DNA of 64,000 nucleotides from Phaeocystidibacter marisrubri (GTDB taxonomy: Bacteria; Bacteroidota; Bacteroidia; Flavobacteriales; Schleiferiaceae): positions 333,569-397,568 of the forward strand of contig NZ_WBVQ01000002.1 in the NCBI RefSeq assembly GCF_008933165.1. Direction: 5' to 3'. A model generated the notes under the pieces. That model ran no database searches, had not been told where the DNA came from, and worked only from the letters and a program-made list of their open reading frames with translations. The first letter of the stretch is position 1; each line of letters starts with the position of its first letter. This document shows, piece by piece, positions 34,701-42,416 of this stretch. A program made the translations under genes and the position numbers.

Positions 34701-34914
34701 CACCGTTAATGGCATTCTCAAGGGTAATTAGTGTGGATTTTACCAGAACATCTGCGCTGGAACCCGGGTAAGCGATAAACACGTTTACCGTTGTAGGCGC
34801 AATTTGAGGGAACTGGGAGATCGGCAATTGCTTGATTGCCAAAGAACCCATGAATACGATCACGACCGAAATCACAATAGCGAAAACCGGTCTGTGGATT
34901 ATTTTACTAAACAT
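31753..34914 (-). CDS. RND multidrug efflux permease (HAE1, AcrB-type)
   Basis: A 1053-residue inner-membrane proton-driven drug exporter, the usual length for AcrB/MexB proteins. It begins with the standard helix (FAIVISVVIVFMGSLAI) and the PISQFPQIAPTTVNV strand. It has two large periplasmic loops and the TM4 proton-relay sequence GIVVDDAIVVVE with two Asp, plus IGLIMLVGLLGKNAVLIVEFA and FRPILMTSFAFIAGLIPL in the second half. It works as a trimer with the adaptor (24 bp upstream) and the TolC-like protein (overlapping downstream). The substrates cannot be read from the sequence. Confidence 0.95.
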   Translation of the reverse strand: MFSKIIHRPVFAIVISVVIVFMGSLAIKQLPISQFPQIAPTTVNVFIAYPGSSADVLVKSTLITLENAINGVQGMRYMATDATSAGEATLRVIFEPGTDPNQAVIRVKTRVDQVMPLLPELVQREGVIITPIQPSMLMYVNLYAKDTTMDEKFLYNYANVKMVPEINRINGVARAQILGSRRYAMRVWLNPDRMRAYNISVDEVMEAMQEQSIVGRPGRLGRSSGIQAQSLEYVLTYKGRYNEPEEYENIIIRANSEGESIRLGDIGKVELGSEFFDIYSNLDGHPSAAIVLKQNYGSNASQVIADVKAKLKEMEGDFPPGMDYKISYDVSKFLDASMDQVVHTLRDAFILVALVVFIFLGDWRSTLIPILAVPVSLIGAFFVIQFFGLSINLVTLFALVLAIGIVVDDAIVVVEAVHAKMEEEHLNPYNAVKKVMREISGAIIAITMVMVSVFVPISFMGGPVGTFYRQFSITMASSIVISALIALTLTPVLCAMLLKNNHGKARKNNLLTRFLDSFNRGFDKITGRYTALLRRMVNRRWLTFGILAVFCAGIFYESQVLPGGFIPSEDQGTIYAIIQTPPGATLERTNQVSQHLQKICEEIDGVETVSSLAGYEIMTEGRGSNAGTCLINLKPWSERHHTVKEIMEELEEKSKGLGAIIEFFEPPAIPGFGSSGGFSLRLLDKTSSTDYHEFDEVNKQFMEDLAERPELSGLFTFFAANYPQYELEIDNDLAMQKGVSIGDAMENLNIMIGSTYEQGFIKFDRFFKVYVQSAPEFRRLPSDVLKMYVKNEEGEMVPYSSFMKLVKKQGPNEVTRYNMYNSAAIRGLPAKGYTTADAIQAIREVAAKKLPNGYDIAWEGLSYDEAGRGNESIYIFIIVLVFVYLVLAAQYESFIIPMAVVFSLPVGVFGSFFLLKMMGLDNDIYAQIGLIMLVGLLGKNAVLIVEFAVQKRQEGSSIFDAAIEGAKVRFRPILMTSFAFIAGLIPLIVATGAGAIGNRTIGASALGGMLFGTLFGVVVVPGLYYIFAKLSDGKSLIKDEDDSPLSEMYNDEE

Positions 34915-34938
34915 ATCCGTTGTATTGAGGATTCGAGA

Positions 34939-36021
34939 TTACTCAGCGTAGAGTCCAAGCTCAGAAATAGCGGTGTCTGGCGATACGAAATCGTACTTGA
35001 TTCTATCACCTGCTCGCACCAAACGCAGTCCTTCAAGAAGCACCTTGTCCCCCTCAGAGAGTCCGCTCGTAATGGCATACAGATGCGGCATTTCCGCTCC
35101 GATTTTCACCTCTCGCGCCTCGATGATATTCTCCTCATTTACCACAAATACAAACTTCTTATCCAACACCTCATAGGTTACTTTTTGTGGAATCAGCAGA
35201 GCATTCTTTAGAGGTACTCTCATTTTTACATTCCCCGTTTCACCGTGACGAAGAAGTCCATCAGGATTAGGGAAAGTGGCACGGAAAGGGATATTCCCCG
35301 TTTCGTTGTTGAAGTCGGCCTCAATAGTGCGAACCTCCCCACTGTACTTAAACATCTTGTTGTTTGCCATCTGCAGCTTTACCGGCATTATACTATCGCG
35401 GGTAACTCTTGTGCGATAGTCCAGATACTCTGCTTCTGGCACGTTGAAGTAAACCCACATTTCACTGTTGTCCGATAGTGTGGTGAGCAAATCGCCTTCA
35501 TCTAGCAAACTTCCCAATCGAACGTGGAAGCGGTCGATATATCCATCAAAGGGAGCGCGAATTTGAGTGAATTGAAGGTGGACTTGAGCCAACTGTAGTT
35601 CAGCCAGCGCCTTGTCGTATTTGGCCTTGGCCATGTAGAGCTCATTGGGAGCCACAACGTCGCTATCGGCTAATCTCTTTGTGTTGTTGTATTCAATTTC
35701 GGCGAACTCCGCTTCGGCTTTCGCTTTATTGAGTTCCGCTTGATAGAGGTTCGGCATCACTTGGAAGAGCAAATCGCCCTTCTTCACAAACTGACCTTCA
35801 TCAACATAAATCTTCTCGAGATATCCGCGCTCTTGTGCACGTAACTCAATGTGACTAATGGATCGAATCTGACAGACATAATCATCGGTAATCGATGTGT
35901 CCATTCGAATCGGGCTCGTAACCGTGAAGACGGTCTCTTCTTCATGACTTTCTTCGTGAGAAGAACAGCTTGTGAAAAATAGAGTTGCACACAAACTGGC
36001 GAGCATGAGAATCTTTCTCAT
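34939..36021 (-). CDS. RND efflux periplasmic adaptor (membrane fusion protein)
   Basis: A 360-residue AcrA/HlyD-type adaptor that links pump and outer-membrane duct. The ATG at 36021 starts a lipoprotein signal (MRKILMLASLCATLFFTSC); the ATG 39 bp earlier is rejected. The lipoyl-like domain is split around a hairpin (YLEKIYVDEGQFVKKGDLLF and FTQIRAPFDGYIDRF), with the coiled coil (AELNKAKAEAEFAEIEYNNT, KAKYDKALAELQLA) between, then the beta-barrel (RATFPNPDGLLRHGETGNVKM) and the membrane-proximal domain. A His/Glu-rich stretch follows the lipid-attached Cys (SHEESHEEE), which may bind metal or simply act as a spacer. First gene of the operon. Confidence 0.92.
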   Translation of the reverse strand: MRKILMLASLCATLFFTSCSSHEESHEEETVFTVTSPIRMDTSITDDYVCQIRSISHIELRAQERGYLEKIYVDEGQFVKKGDLLFQVMPNLYQAELNKAKAEAEFAEIEYNNTKRLADSDVVAPNELYMAKAKYDKALAELQLAQVHLQFTQIRAPFDGYIDRFHVRLGSLLDEGDLLTTLSDNSEMWVYFNVPEAEYLDYRTRVTRDSIMPVKLQMANNKMFKYSGEVRTIEADFNNETGNIPFRATFPNPDGLLRHGETGNVKMRVPLKNALLIPQKVTYEVLDKKFVFVVNEENIIEAREVKIGAEMPHLYAITSGLSEGDKVLLEGLRLVRAGDRIKYDFVSPDTAISELGLYAE

Positions 36022-36175
36022 AACAATAAACTTAAAACGATGTGGAATTGATGAAATCACGTGGTGTTGAGAAACACCAAATCCTTCGCTGCTTTATCCA
36101 ACAGGAAGGTCGTTGTGCAGGAGAGCACCATGGATTGACAAAGTCGTAGAATCGACTATATCAACCCTTCAATTT

Positions 36176-36598
36176 TCACAAACGGAATACTCCGTAAAGG
36201 ACGCTCACACGCGGGGAAACGCGTTGCGTAAAATGCCCAAGGAATCGGGCAAACCTTTTAAAGTCATTGATGAGATAGCCCAGAATGAGGGCATATGATA
36301 AAATCTCTGCAAGTTGAGCGAAGTAGAAAACTGACTTGGCATGGTGTACCTCGTCTTCCTCAGTCTCCAGGACTTCAGCTTTTATTTCAAAATGCTTGTG
36401 GTGGGGTGTTGAAGGAAGAAATAAAACGGGTTCATTGAAATCAGACACACTTTCCAAATGATTCAAATGAATTGTGGACTGCTTTGCAGCAGTGGAAGCA
36501 TGATCCATTTCCCTGTAGCCATCACGGGTAAAAATATATCCTACTCCTACAGCGAAGAGCAAGCTTAGTGTGATGAAAAAGTGAACAGCCTGTTTCAT
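36176..36598 (-). CDS. Small protein with two membrane segments, unknown function
   Basis: A 140-residue protein, not recognised. Residues 1-25 form a hydrophobic N-terminal segment (FFITLSLLFAVGVGYIF) and residues about 97-115 another (LAEILSYALILGYLI), with a His/Glu-rich loop between (TPHHKHFEIK, ETEEDEVHHAK). It lies 154 bp upstream of the efflux adaptor on the same strand and could be the first gene of that transcript. The start ATG at 36598 has no competitor. Confidence 0.5.
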   Translation of the reverse strand: MKQAVHFFITLSLLFAVGVGYIFTRDGYREMDHASTAAKQSTIHLNHLESVSDFNEPVLFLPSTPHHKHFEIKAEVLETEEDEVHHAKSVFYFAQLAEILSYALILGYLINDFKRFARFLGHFTQRVSPRVSVLYGVFRL

Positions 36599-36679
36599 TT
36601 CGGCAGCAAAACTATAGGAATAAGTTGGAATGAATGAAAATGCAGGGGTAAAAGATTGTTAAAAGGGGGATAGTTGGTG

Positions 36680-37369
36680 GGTGTCAACCATCATCCAGCA
36701 TCCAGCATCCCCCCCCGTCACCAAACATCCCTCTCCCTGAATAACCCACGCGAAAGGATTCGCGCGGTAGAAGGGAACTGCAGGTTATCATCCGTCATCC
36801 ATCCACCATCATCTAGCATCCACCACCCGTCTTCCATCATCCACCACCCGTCACCAAACATCCCTCTCCCTGAATACCCACGCGAAAGGATTCGCGCGGT
36901 AGAAGGGAACTGTAGGTTGTCATCCGTCATCCATCCCCCATCATCTAGCATCCAACACCCGTCATCCATCCCCCATCATCTAGCATCCAACACCCGTCTT
37001 CCATCAACCATCATCTACCACCTGTCACCAAACATCCCTCCTCTTGAATATCCACGCGAAAGGATTCGCGCGGTAGAAGGGAACTGCAGGTTATCATCCG
37101 TCATCCGTCATCCATCCCCCATCATCTAGCATCCACCACCCGTCTTCCATCCACCATCATCTACCACCTGTCACCAAACATCCCTCACCTTGAATAACCC
37201 ACGCGAAAGGATTCGCGCGGTAGAAGGGAACTGCAGGTCGTCATCCGTCCCCCGTCATCCATCACCAAACACCCAACCCCTAAAACTTCTTAAACCCCTC
37301 AAACCTCTAAAACCCATTAAACACCTAATCACCTAACCCCATATCAACCGCGCGAATCCCTTCCCGTGT
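36680..37369. repeat. Composite heptad/hairpin repeat, site D, with inverted end
   Basis: The largest site, filling most of the gap 36599-37438. Four hairpin cores (36746-36784, 36878-36916, 37052-37090, 37199-37237) are embedded in heptad runs with spacings of 132, 174 and 147 bp. All four carry GGGAACTG where the cores of sites B and C have GGGAGCTG or GAGAGCTG, so they were probably amplified locally. A CCTAAAACTTCTTAAACC tract lies at 37276-37322. At 37348-37369 a partial core lies in the opposite orientation (CCGCGCGAATCCCTTC), 70 bp before the TPR gene. Confidence 0.85.
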
Positions 37370-37438
37370 TTCTAGAAGGGCGGATGACCAATGCTAACCA
37401 TTTTGTACTTTCGGCTAGACGATCACCATCCCAAACCG

Positions 37439-39214
37439 ATGAAAAACACTTTACTCAGTCTATTCTTTCTCTTCAGCATATTCGCTTTGGCTCAAGGAAA
37501 CGAACATCATGACATCGATGTTCTCATCTTTCGAGCTGATTATCAAAATGCACTAATTGAAGTTGAGAATCAATTGGACACTCAACCTGGAGACCCCGCG
37601 ACACTGTGCATCAAAGGGCGAATTCTTCGAGGAATGGGAGATGTCAATCAAGCCATTCAACTCTACGAAAAGGCCCTTCAAAAAGACCCCACTTGTGAAC
37701 GATGTTTAGCCGACTATGCATTGTATTTCATGGATCGTTCTGACTTGAAAAAGGCGGATTCCACGATAAAGCTCATTCGTGCTCCCAAACTGGCCTACAC
37801 AGAATATGTTCTCGCCAAGTTGGACTTGAAAAACTATAGCATTTCAGCCATCATTCACCTAAACAAGAGCATTGCATTAGATCCAATGATGGCCGAGTAT
37901 TATGGAGTAAGAGGGTCCTATAGATTGGCGAATGGAATGTCGCTCACGGCTAAAACAGACATTGACGCAGGCAGGGCTCTAGACACTGCAAATCTCTTTT
38001 GCAAATTAGCATCGGCACGGCTTCACGCCATTAATGGAGATTTGATTGGCGCCCGAATTCTATGTGAGGGATATTTGAAAGCCGATAGCTCCATAGCAGT
38101 GCTGAGTTTGTATTCCAATATCCTTCATCATCTTGGACGGTTTGAGGAATCCGATGCAGCTATCCGTGAGGCTATTGCTTTTAGTGGTGACAACCAAGAC
38201 CTACACATCCAATGGGCTGAGCAATACTACGACAGAGAAGATATGGATGGAGTCTGTGAACAATACACTGCGCTTCTTCCTCTCTTATCGGGACCCGAAA
38301 ATGCTGAAAAGCGAGCATACCTCCAAAGGGAGCAAGAGCAACTCTGCAATCCAAATAGGTCGAGTTATTACTATCAAAGAGGAATAGCCGCGTACAACTT
38401 AAAGGATTTTGAAACCGCGATTGAAACCTACAACCGAGGATTGACAAAGTTTCCGAATAGTGCAATGATGCTCTCCTTTAAAGCCAATGCCCTTATCAAG
38501 TTAAAAAGTTACGCCGCTGCAATTCCTATTTATCAAAAAAGTCTCGCTCTTCGCGGAACCATAGCTCGAGAAACAGCCGATAACAGTCCAGATTATTCCG
38601 AGCAAATGGGAGCCTCAACTGTGCTGTACACCTTTGTAGCGGATATCCACATGAGTTTAATGGAATGCTACCAAAGTACGGGACAACCGGAATTGGCACT
38701 TACCTATGCTGATTCTGGCGTAACTCTGATGGAATCGCTGTTGGGCAATTCTGGCATAACTCCATACCTCAGCTCGGCGTATGTGATGCGCTGTGAGTTG
38801 CACTTGGTGCAGGGGGAAACCGAGTTGGCGAAGGCTGACTTGAAAAAGGCATCAGAACTCGACCCAAGTAGCACTGTCATTCCCTTAACCCGCGTTAAAA
38901 TCATCTTAGGCCGCTACCGTCTGAATGATTTTCACCTCTTCAATTCATTCGCTGTCTACTCATTAGACGAGATCGAAAAACTGCCTTCCATCGATTATGA
39001 AGATTTACGAGAAGACTATTCAAGTGAAGACTTACAATTGGCTCTCAAAGAGTGTAACAACGTACTGGAAGTTGAGCAGAGCGCTCTGGGTTATTTCTAT
39101 CGAGCCCACATCAAAAAGATCTTGCAAGACCCTAGCTATTTGATGGACCTCCGCGCTGCAGAAAACCTCGGACAAGTTCTCTCTTACCCTTTACTAGGAG
39201 AAGATAGAGGCTAA
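37439..39214 (+). CDS. Exported TPR protein
   Basis: A 591-residue protein from the ATG at 37439 with the signal peptide MKNTLLSLFFLFSIFALAQ; a longer frame from 37391 would place 16 polar residues in front. Almost the whole body is tetratricopeptide repeats (IKGRILRGMGDVNQAIQLYE, FLADYALYFMDRSDLKKAD, YQRGIAAYNLKDFETAIETY, LHLVQGETELAKADLKKA), so it is a helical scaffold for protein-protein contacts in the periplasm or at the envelope. A TACTTTCG box at 37406-37413 is a possible variant promoter. Its stop overlaps by 3 bases the stop of the convergent SDR gene. The partner is unknown. Confidence 0.78.
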   Translation: MKNTLLSLFFLFSIFALAQGNEHHDIDVLIFRADYQNALIEVENQLDTQPGDPATLCIKGRILRGMGDVNQAIQLYEKALQKDPTCERCLADYALYFMDRSDLKKADSTIKLIRAPKLAYTEYVLAKLDLKNYSISAIIHLNKSIALDPMMAEYYGVRGSYRLANGMSLTAKTDIDAGRALDTANLFCKLASARLHAINGDLIGARILCEGYLKADSSIAVLSLYSNILHHLGRFEESDAAIREAIAFSGDNQDLHIQWAEQYYDREDMDGVCEQYTALLPLLSGPENAEKRAYLQREQEQLCNPNRSSYYYQRGIAAYNLKDFETAIETYNRGLTKFPNSAMMLSFKANALIKLKSYAAAIPIYQKSLALRGTIARETADNSPDYSEQMGASTVLYTFVADIHMSLMECYQSTGQPELALTYADSGVTLMESLLGNSGITPYLSSAYVMRCELHLVQGETELAKADLKKASELDPSSTVIPLTRVKIILGRYRLNDFHLFNSFAVYSLDEIEKLPSIDYEDLREDYSSEDLQLALKECNNVLEVEQSALGYFYRAHIKKILQDPSYLMDLRAAENLGQVLSYPLLGEDRG

Positions 39215-40014
39215 TTGAGCAACGCTTTCATTTTTGAATAAATCAATTTCGCGGCTCGTTCGGGTGCGAGTCGCCAAAGCTTATTCATGAAGCTTGAATC
39301 TTTCCCCACAAAAATGTGGTACTTGTTTTTCTCTATGCCATCTAGCATAATTCGTGCAGCTTCGGGAGCTGGAAGCGCCTTGAACTTGCTTGCATCTGCC
39401 TTCTCATGACCCGGAGTTTCTACCCCGCTATTCGCCGTGATATTTGTATCAATCGCCCCAGGGAAAATACAAGATACACGAACGTTCGTTTCCATCAACT
39501 CGGAGTGCAAACCTTCTGTGAGAAGTTTTACTCCTGCTTTTGAAGCGCCGTAAAACGTTTGCCCAGGTACGGGCAAGAAACCACCCATACTGGAGATGTT
39601 TGCGATGTAGCCCTCCTCCCTCTTCAACAAATGCGGCAAGAAAGCCTTCACCATGAAGAGCGTTCCGTAAAAGTTAATGTTGATGATGCGCTCAATCACA
39701 TCGTATTCCAACTCGTTCACTTTGATGAAGGGCTGAATGATTCCAGCATTGTTGATTATCGCATCTACCGCACCATGAATCTTAATAACCTCTTCTGGAA
39801 AGGCATGAACCTTTTCTCTATCCGTAATATCGAGGACATGCGTAGATAGACTCTGAGCGTGATCGCCTGCGAGCTTTGCCGTTTCTGCGAGAGAATCCCC
39901 ATTGATATCCAAGGTTGCCACCTTAGCGCCTCGTTTCAACAACAGGAGCACAAGCTCTCTGCCCATTCCGCTACCGCCTCCGGTAACCACCCAAACTTTC
40001 CCTTCTACTTTCAT
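39211..40014 (-). CDS. Short-chain dehydrogenase/reductase
   Basis: A 267-residue NAD(P)-dependent oxidoreductase of the classical SDR family. It has TGGGSGMGREL (dinucleotide-binding TGxxxGxG, about 11-21), the Asp after strand 2 (TLDINGDSL) that suggests NAD preference, NNAG near 90, the catalytic Ser in SSMGGF and YxxxK in YGASKAG, and a PG motif (CIFPGAID). The substrate cannot be told. ATG 40014 is used, since the domain starts directly after it; ATG 40026 would add four residues. It is separated by 83 bp from the OhrR-like gene on the same strand, so it may belong to that stress operon. Confidence 0.88.
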   Translation of the reverse strand: MKVEGKVWVVTGGGSGMGRELVLLLLKRGAKVATLDINGDSLAETAKLAGDHAQSLSTHVLDITDREKVHAFPEEVIKIHGAVDAIINNAGIIQPFIKVNELEYDVIERIININFYGTLFMVKAFLPHLLKREEGYIANISSMGGFLPVPGQTFYGASKAGVKLLTEGLHSELMETNVRVSCIFPGAIDTNITANSGVETPGHEKADASKFKALPAPEAARIMLDGIEKNKYHIFVGKDSSFMNKLWRLAPERAAKLIYSKMKALLN

Positions 40015-40097
40015 GGTGAAACGCATTTAATCGTTCTGAGTATTTAAGGTACTTCAATTACACAAAGTGACGTGTAGAAAGTCTCAGAAGTATTCAA

Positions 40098-40553
40098 TCA
40101 CTCTTCTGCTTCCGACCAAATTCGCAACATCTTATTCAGTGTCTCCTTTAGTTGCATCACTTCTTCTAGGGTCACATCCGATTTATTGGATTGCTTCACG
40201 ATTTCATTCGGGATACATTCTGCTTTCTCACGAAGGTCAAGACCTTTTGAGGTTAGCACAATGTTCACCTTGCGTTCATCAGCAGTACTTCGCACTCGGG
40301 CAATTAATCCCTTCTGCTCCATCCGTTTGAGAAGAGGTGTGATGGTATTCGTTTCCAGGAACAATTTGTCGCTAATTTGAGAAACAGTTTGTGCGTCTTC
40401 CTTCCATAACACAAGTAAAACCAGGTACTGTGGATAGGTAATATCCAATTCTTGAAGAAACGGAGTGTACAATTTGGTGATCAATCTGGACCCTGCATAC
40501 AAGGGGAAGCAAATTTGATTTTCCAACCACAACTCTTTGGGACTCGTACTCAT
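40098..40553 (-). CDS. MarR-family regulator of the OhrR (one-Cys) type
   Basis: A 151-residue transcription factor from the ATG at 40553, just 1 base from the stop of the glutathione peroxidase gene. The N-terminal ENQICFPLYAGSRL places Cys15 exactly where OhrR proteins have their reactive Cys, followed by LDITYPQYLVLLVLWKED (the Tyr pair that helps lower the Cys pKa), the winged helix with VSQISDKLFLETNTITPLLK as recognition helix, and the wing with ADERKVNIVLT. In OhrR, organic peroxides oxidise the Cys and release DNA. Here the expected target is its own operon with glutathione peroxidase and DoxX instead of ohr; that is inference from gene order. Confidence 0.88.
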   Translation of the reverse strand: MSTSPKELWLENQICFPLYAGSRLITKLYTPFLQELDITYPQYLVLLVLWKEDAQTVSQISDKLFLETNTITPLLKRMEQKGLIARVRSTADERKVNIVLTSKGLDLREKAECIPNEIVKQSNKSDVTLEEVMQLKETLNKMLRIWSEAEE

Positions 40554-40554
40554 A

Positions 40555-41034
40555 TTACAGCAATTTTGCCAGGTATTTATCGATGGCTTCGGGTTTGGTG
40601 GTAGGTGCAAAACGCTTGACAGGTTTTCCTTGAGCATCCACCAAGAACTTGGTAAAGTTCCATTTAACTCGACTTCCAAAGATACCTCCTAATTCACTTT
40701 TTAGGTATTTGAAAATGGGGTGAGCATTTGATCCATTCACTTCAATTTTGTCGAACATAGGGAAGCTTACGCCGTAATTTAATTGACACGCTTCGGAAAT
40801 CGACTCGGCATCTCCAGGCTCCTGATTGGCAAATTGATTACTCGGAAAACCGAAAACCACCAATCCCTTGTCTTTGTACTTCTGATAAAGCGCTTCTAAA
40901 CCTTCAAATTGAGGAGCGAGGCCGCACTTGCTAGCTGTGTTCACCACCAAGACCGTCTTCCCCGCATAGTCGTTCATAGACACTGGCTTTCCTGATAAAC
41001 TCTTCGCTTCTAATTGATAAAAAGGACTATTCAT
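40555..41034 (-). CDS. Glutathione peroxidase family thiol peroxidase (Cys type)
   Basis: A 159-residue peroxidase from the ATG at 41034 (a start at 41079 would overlap the upstream gene by 34 bases and add a Lys/Ser-rich leader). The peroxidatic Cys37 lies in VVNTASKCGLAPQF, where animal enzymes have selenocysteine. FPSNQFANQEPG and KWNFTKFLVD hold the Gln/Trp/Asn partners. It lacks the tetramer loop, so it probably uses thioredoxin rather than glutathione, as bacterial and plant homologues do. It reduces organic and hydrogen peroxide. The genes on both sides make a peroxide-response operon: DoxX, peroxidase, OhrR-type regulator, then possibly SDR. Confidence 0.93.
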   Translation of the reverse strand: MNSPFYQLEAKSLSGKPVSMNDYAGKTVLVVNTASKCGLAPQFEGLEALYQKYKDKGLVVFGFPSNQFANQEPGDAESISEACQLNYGVSFPMFDKIEVNGSNAHPIFKYLKSELGGIFGSRVKWNFTKFLVDAQGKPVKRFAPTTKPEAIDKYLAKLL

Positions 41035-41045
41035 CTCCACTCTAT

Positions 41046-41480
41046 TTATGCTTGATTTGCTTTTCGATTTCTCCACCATTTAATAGCACCAGAGGACCAC
41101 AAAGCCCACAGAATTAATACCGGCTGGAAGAACAAACGGATGAGTCGAGCTCTATCACTGTCCAATCCAAAGGCATCAATTCCATTGAGGTATTGTGCGA
41201 TGTTTCCTGGGAAAATGAGCACGTAAAAAAGGGCAAGAGCCAATCCTACTCGTACCTTCCACTTCCCTCCTATGATCATCCCCAGTCCAAGAACCGCTTC
41301 TACAACTCCACTGAGAATCACCACTAAATCCGTATCTAAAGGCACCCATTGAGGTACTTGAGCACGAAACTCCAATCGCTGGAAAGTCATATGCCCCACT
41401 GCTGCTAGCAACATGAATGAACCGAGAATCACTCTCGCCACATTCTGAACACTGCTTGTCTTTACTGTATTCCAATTCAT
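41046..41480 (-). CDS. DoxX-like membrane protein, first gene of peroxidase operon
   Basis: A 144-residue inner-membrane protein of the DoxX kind with four hydrophobic segments (RVILGSFMLLAAVGHM, VVILSGVVEAVLGLGMIIGG, VGLALALFYVLIFP, LFFQPVLILWALW). ATG 41480 is preferred; an earlier ATG (41555) lies inside the promoter region. DoxX-type proteins are linked to oxidative stress and sulfur or quinone redox chemistry in several bacteria. It ends 12 bp before the peroxidase start. A second DoxX protein of this window lies at 43969. Confidence 0.82.
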   Translation of the reverse strand: MNWNTVKTSSVQNVARVILGSFMLLAAVGHMTFQRLEFRAQVPQWVPLDTDLVVILSGVVEAVLGLGMIIGGKWKVRVGLALALFYVLIFPGNIAQYLNGIDAFGLDSDRARLIRLFFQPVLILWALWSSGAIKWWRNRKANQA

Positions 41481-41495
41481 ATCGCATTCGATTAT

Positions 41496-41516
41496 ATCGT
41501 TCACGATGCAAATGTA
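41496..41516 (-). promoter_or_regulatory. Promoter with overlapping palindrome for the peroxidase operon
   Basis: On the minus strand TACATTTG (41509-41516) matches TAnnTTTG and lies 29 bp before the DoxX ATG. One base downstream is the perfect palindrome ATCGT-TC-ACGAT (41496-41507), at the predicted transcription start, a good place for a repressor such as the OhrR-like protein. ATATCGCA also occurs twice around it (41480-41487, 41524-41531). Operator identity is inference. Confidence 0.45.
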
Positions 41517-41732
41517 TAAAAGAATATCGCACACGACAAAAAAAGAGTAAATCATTCCAAAGCATTGATTTATATCAGGGGAGTACGATCAAGCGCAACT
41601 CGTACTCGGTCCTCCTTTCGTTTATCCAAGGGAATAAAACGATCGCTTACTACCGTCTAAATCACAGTATTGCCCTACAGATTTCTTAACATGAAAATCT
41701 CTGGTAGCGCCAGATATAACGCGTGCAATGCT

Positions 41733-41740
41733 TACCTTTG
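41733..41740 (+). promoter_or_regulatory. Bacteroidota -7 box TACCTTTG
   Basis: A perfect TAnnTTTG box 48 bp before the pyrophosphatase start codon. Confidence 0.65.
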
Positions 41741-41788
41741 CGCCCCTGAAAACGCAGGTAGAATACCAAACACAACACAATAGTTAGC

Positions 41789-42343
41789 ATGTCTTTTGAT
41801 CCAAATAACCCTTGGCACAAAGTAAATTATGGCGAAAACGCTCCAGACGAGGTAAATGCCATTATCGAAATTCCTAAGAACACGCGTGCCAAGTACGAGC
41901 TTGACAAAGAAAGCGGACTCCTAATGATGGACCGTGTACTTTATTCATCTGTCTATTATCCTGCGAACTATGGTTTTGTTCCTAAAACCTATTGTGACGA
42001 TAAGGATCCATTGGACATTCTAGTACTTTCTCAAATTGATGTTGTTCCACTTTGTATCGTTCGTGCAAAAATCATCGGCGTTATGCGCATGTTAGACGAA
42101 GGTGAGTTGGACGACAAACTCATCGCCGTTGCAGCAAACGATATGAGTGTGAGTCACTACAACGACATCTCTGAACTTCCAGAACACCTATTGCGAGAAA
42201 CCCGCCACTTCTTTGAAGAATACAAGCGACTTGAGAACAAAACTGTAGAAGTAGAAGACTTCCAAGATGCGGCTACAGCCAAGCAAATTCTAAAACAATC
42301 TATGGCTGATTACGACGCCTACATTGCAGAATTGAAGAAGTAA
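41789..42343 (+). CDS. ppa: Inorganic pyrophosphatase, family I
   Basis: A 184-residue soluble enzyme that hydrolyses pyrophosphate to phosphate and so drives biosynthetic reactions. The family I metal signature [11 protein letters not shown] is present (about 72-82), with the upstream [16 protein letters not shown]-type substrate strand (here [14 protein letters not shown]), [15 protein letters not shown], and Glu/Lys residues in the C-terminal half. The length is typical. It has its own promoter (41733) and stands as a single gene; neighbours on both sides are unrelated. Confidence 0.95.
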   Translation: MSFDPNNPWHKVNYGENAPDEVNAIIEIPKNTRAKYELDKESGLLMMDRVLYSSVYYPANYGFVPKTYCDDKDPLDILVLSQIDVVPLCIVRAKIIGVMRMLDEGELDDKLIAVAANDMSVSHYNDISELPEHLLRETRHFFEEYKRLENKTVEVEDFQDAATAKQILKQSMADYDAYIAELKK

Positions 42344-42416
42344 ACTTCTTAACATCTTATTAGGAGAGCGTTTCATTTTGATTGTGTTTATTAGTCACTC
42401 TAATAAGCTCATCTCT

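Noticed and set aside
36674-37129. Protein of about 150 residues rich in HPSS/RHPS repeats
   Set aside because: It is translation of the 7-bp DNA array through several hairpin cores; composition is an artefact of the repeat and similar open frames occur on the other strand (36718-36969).
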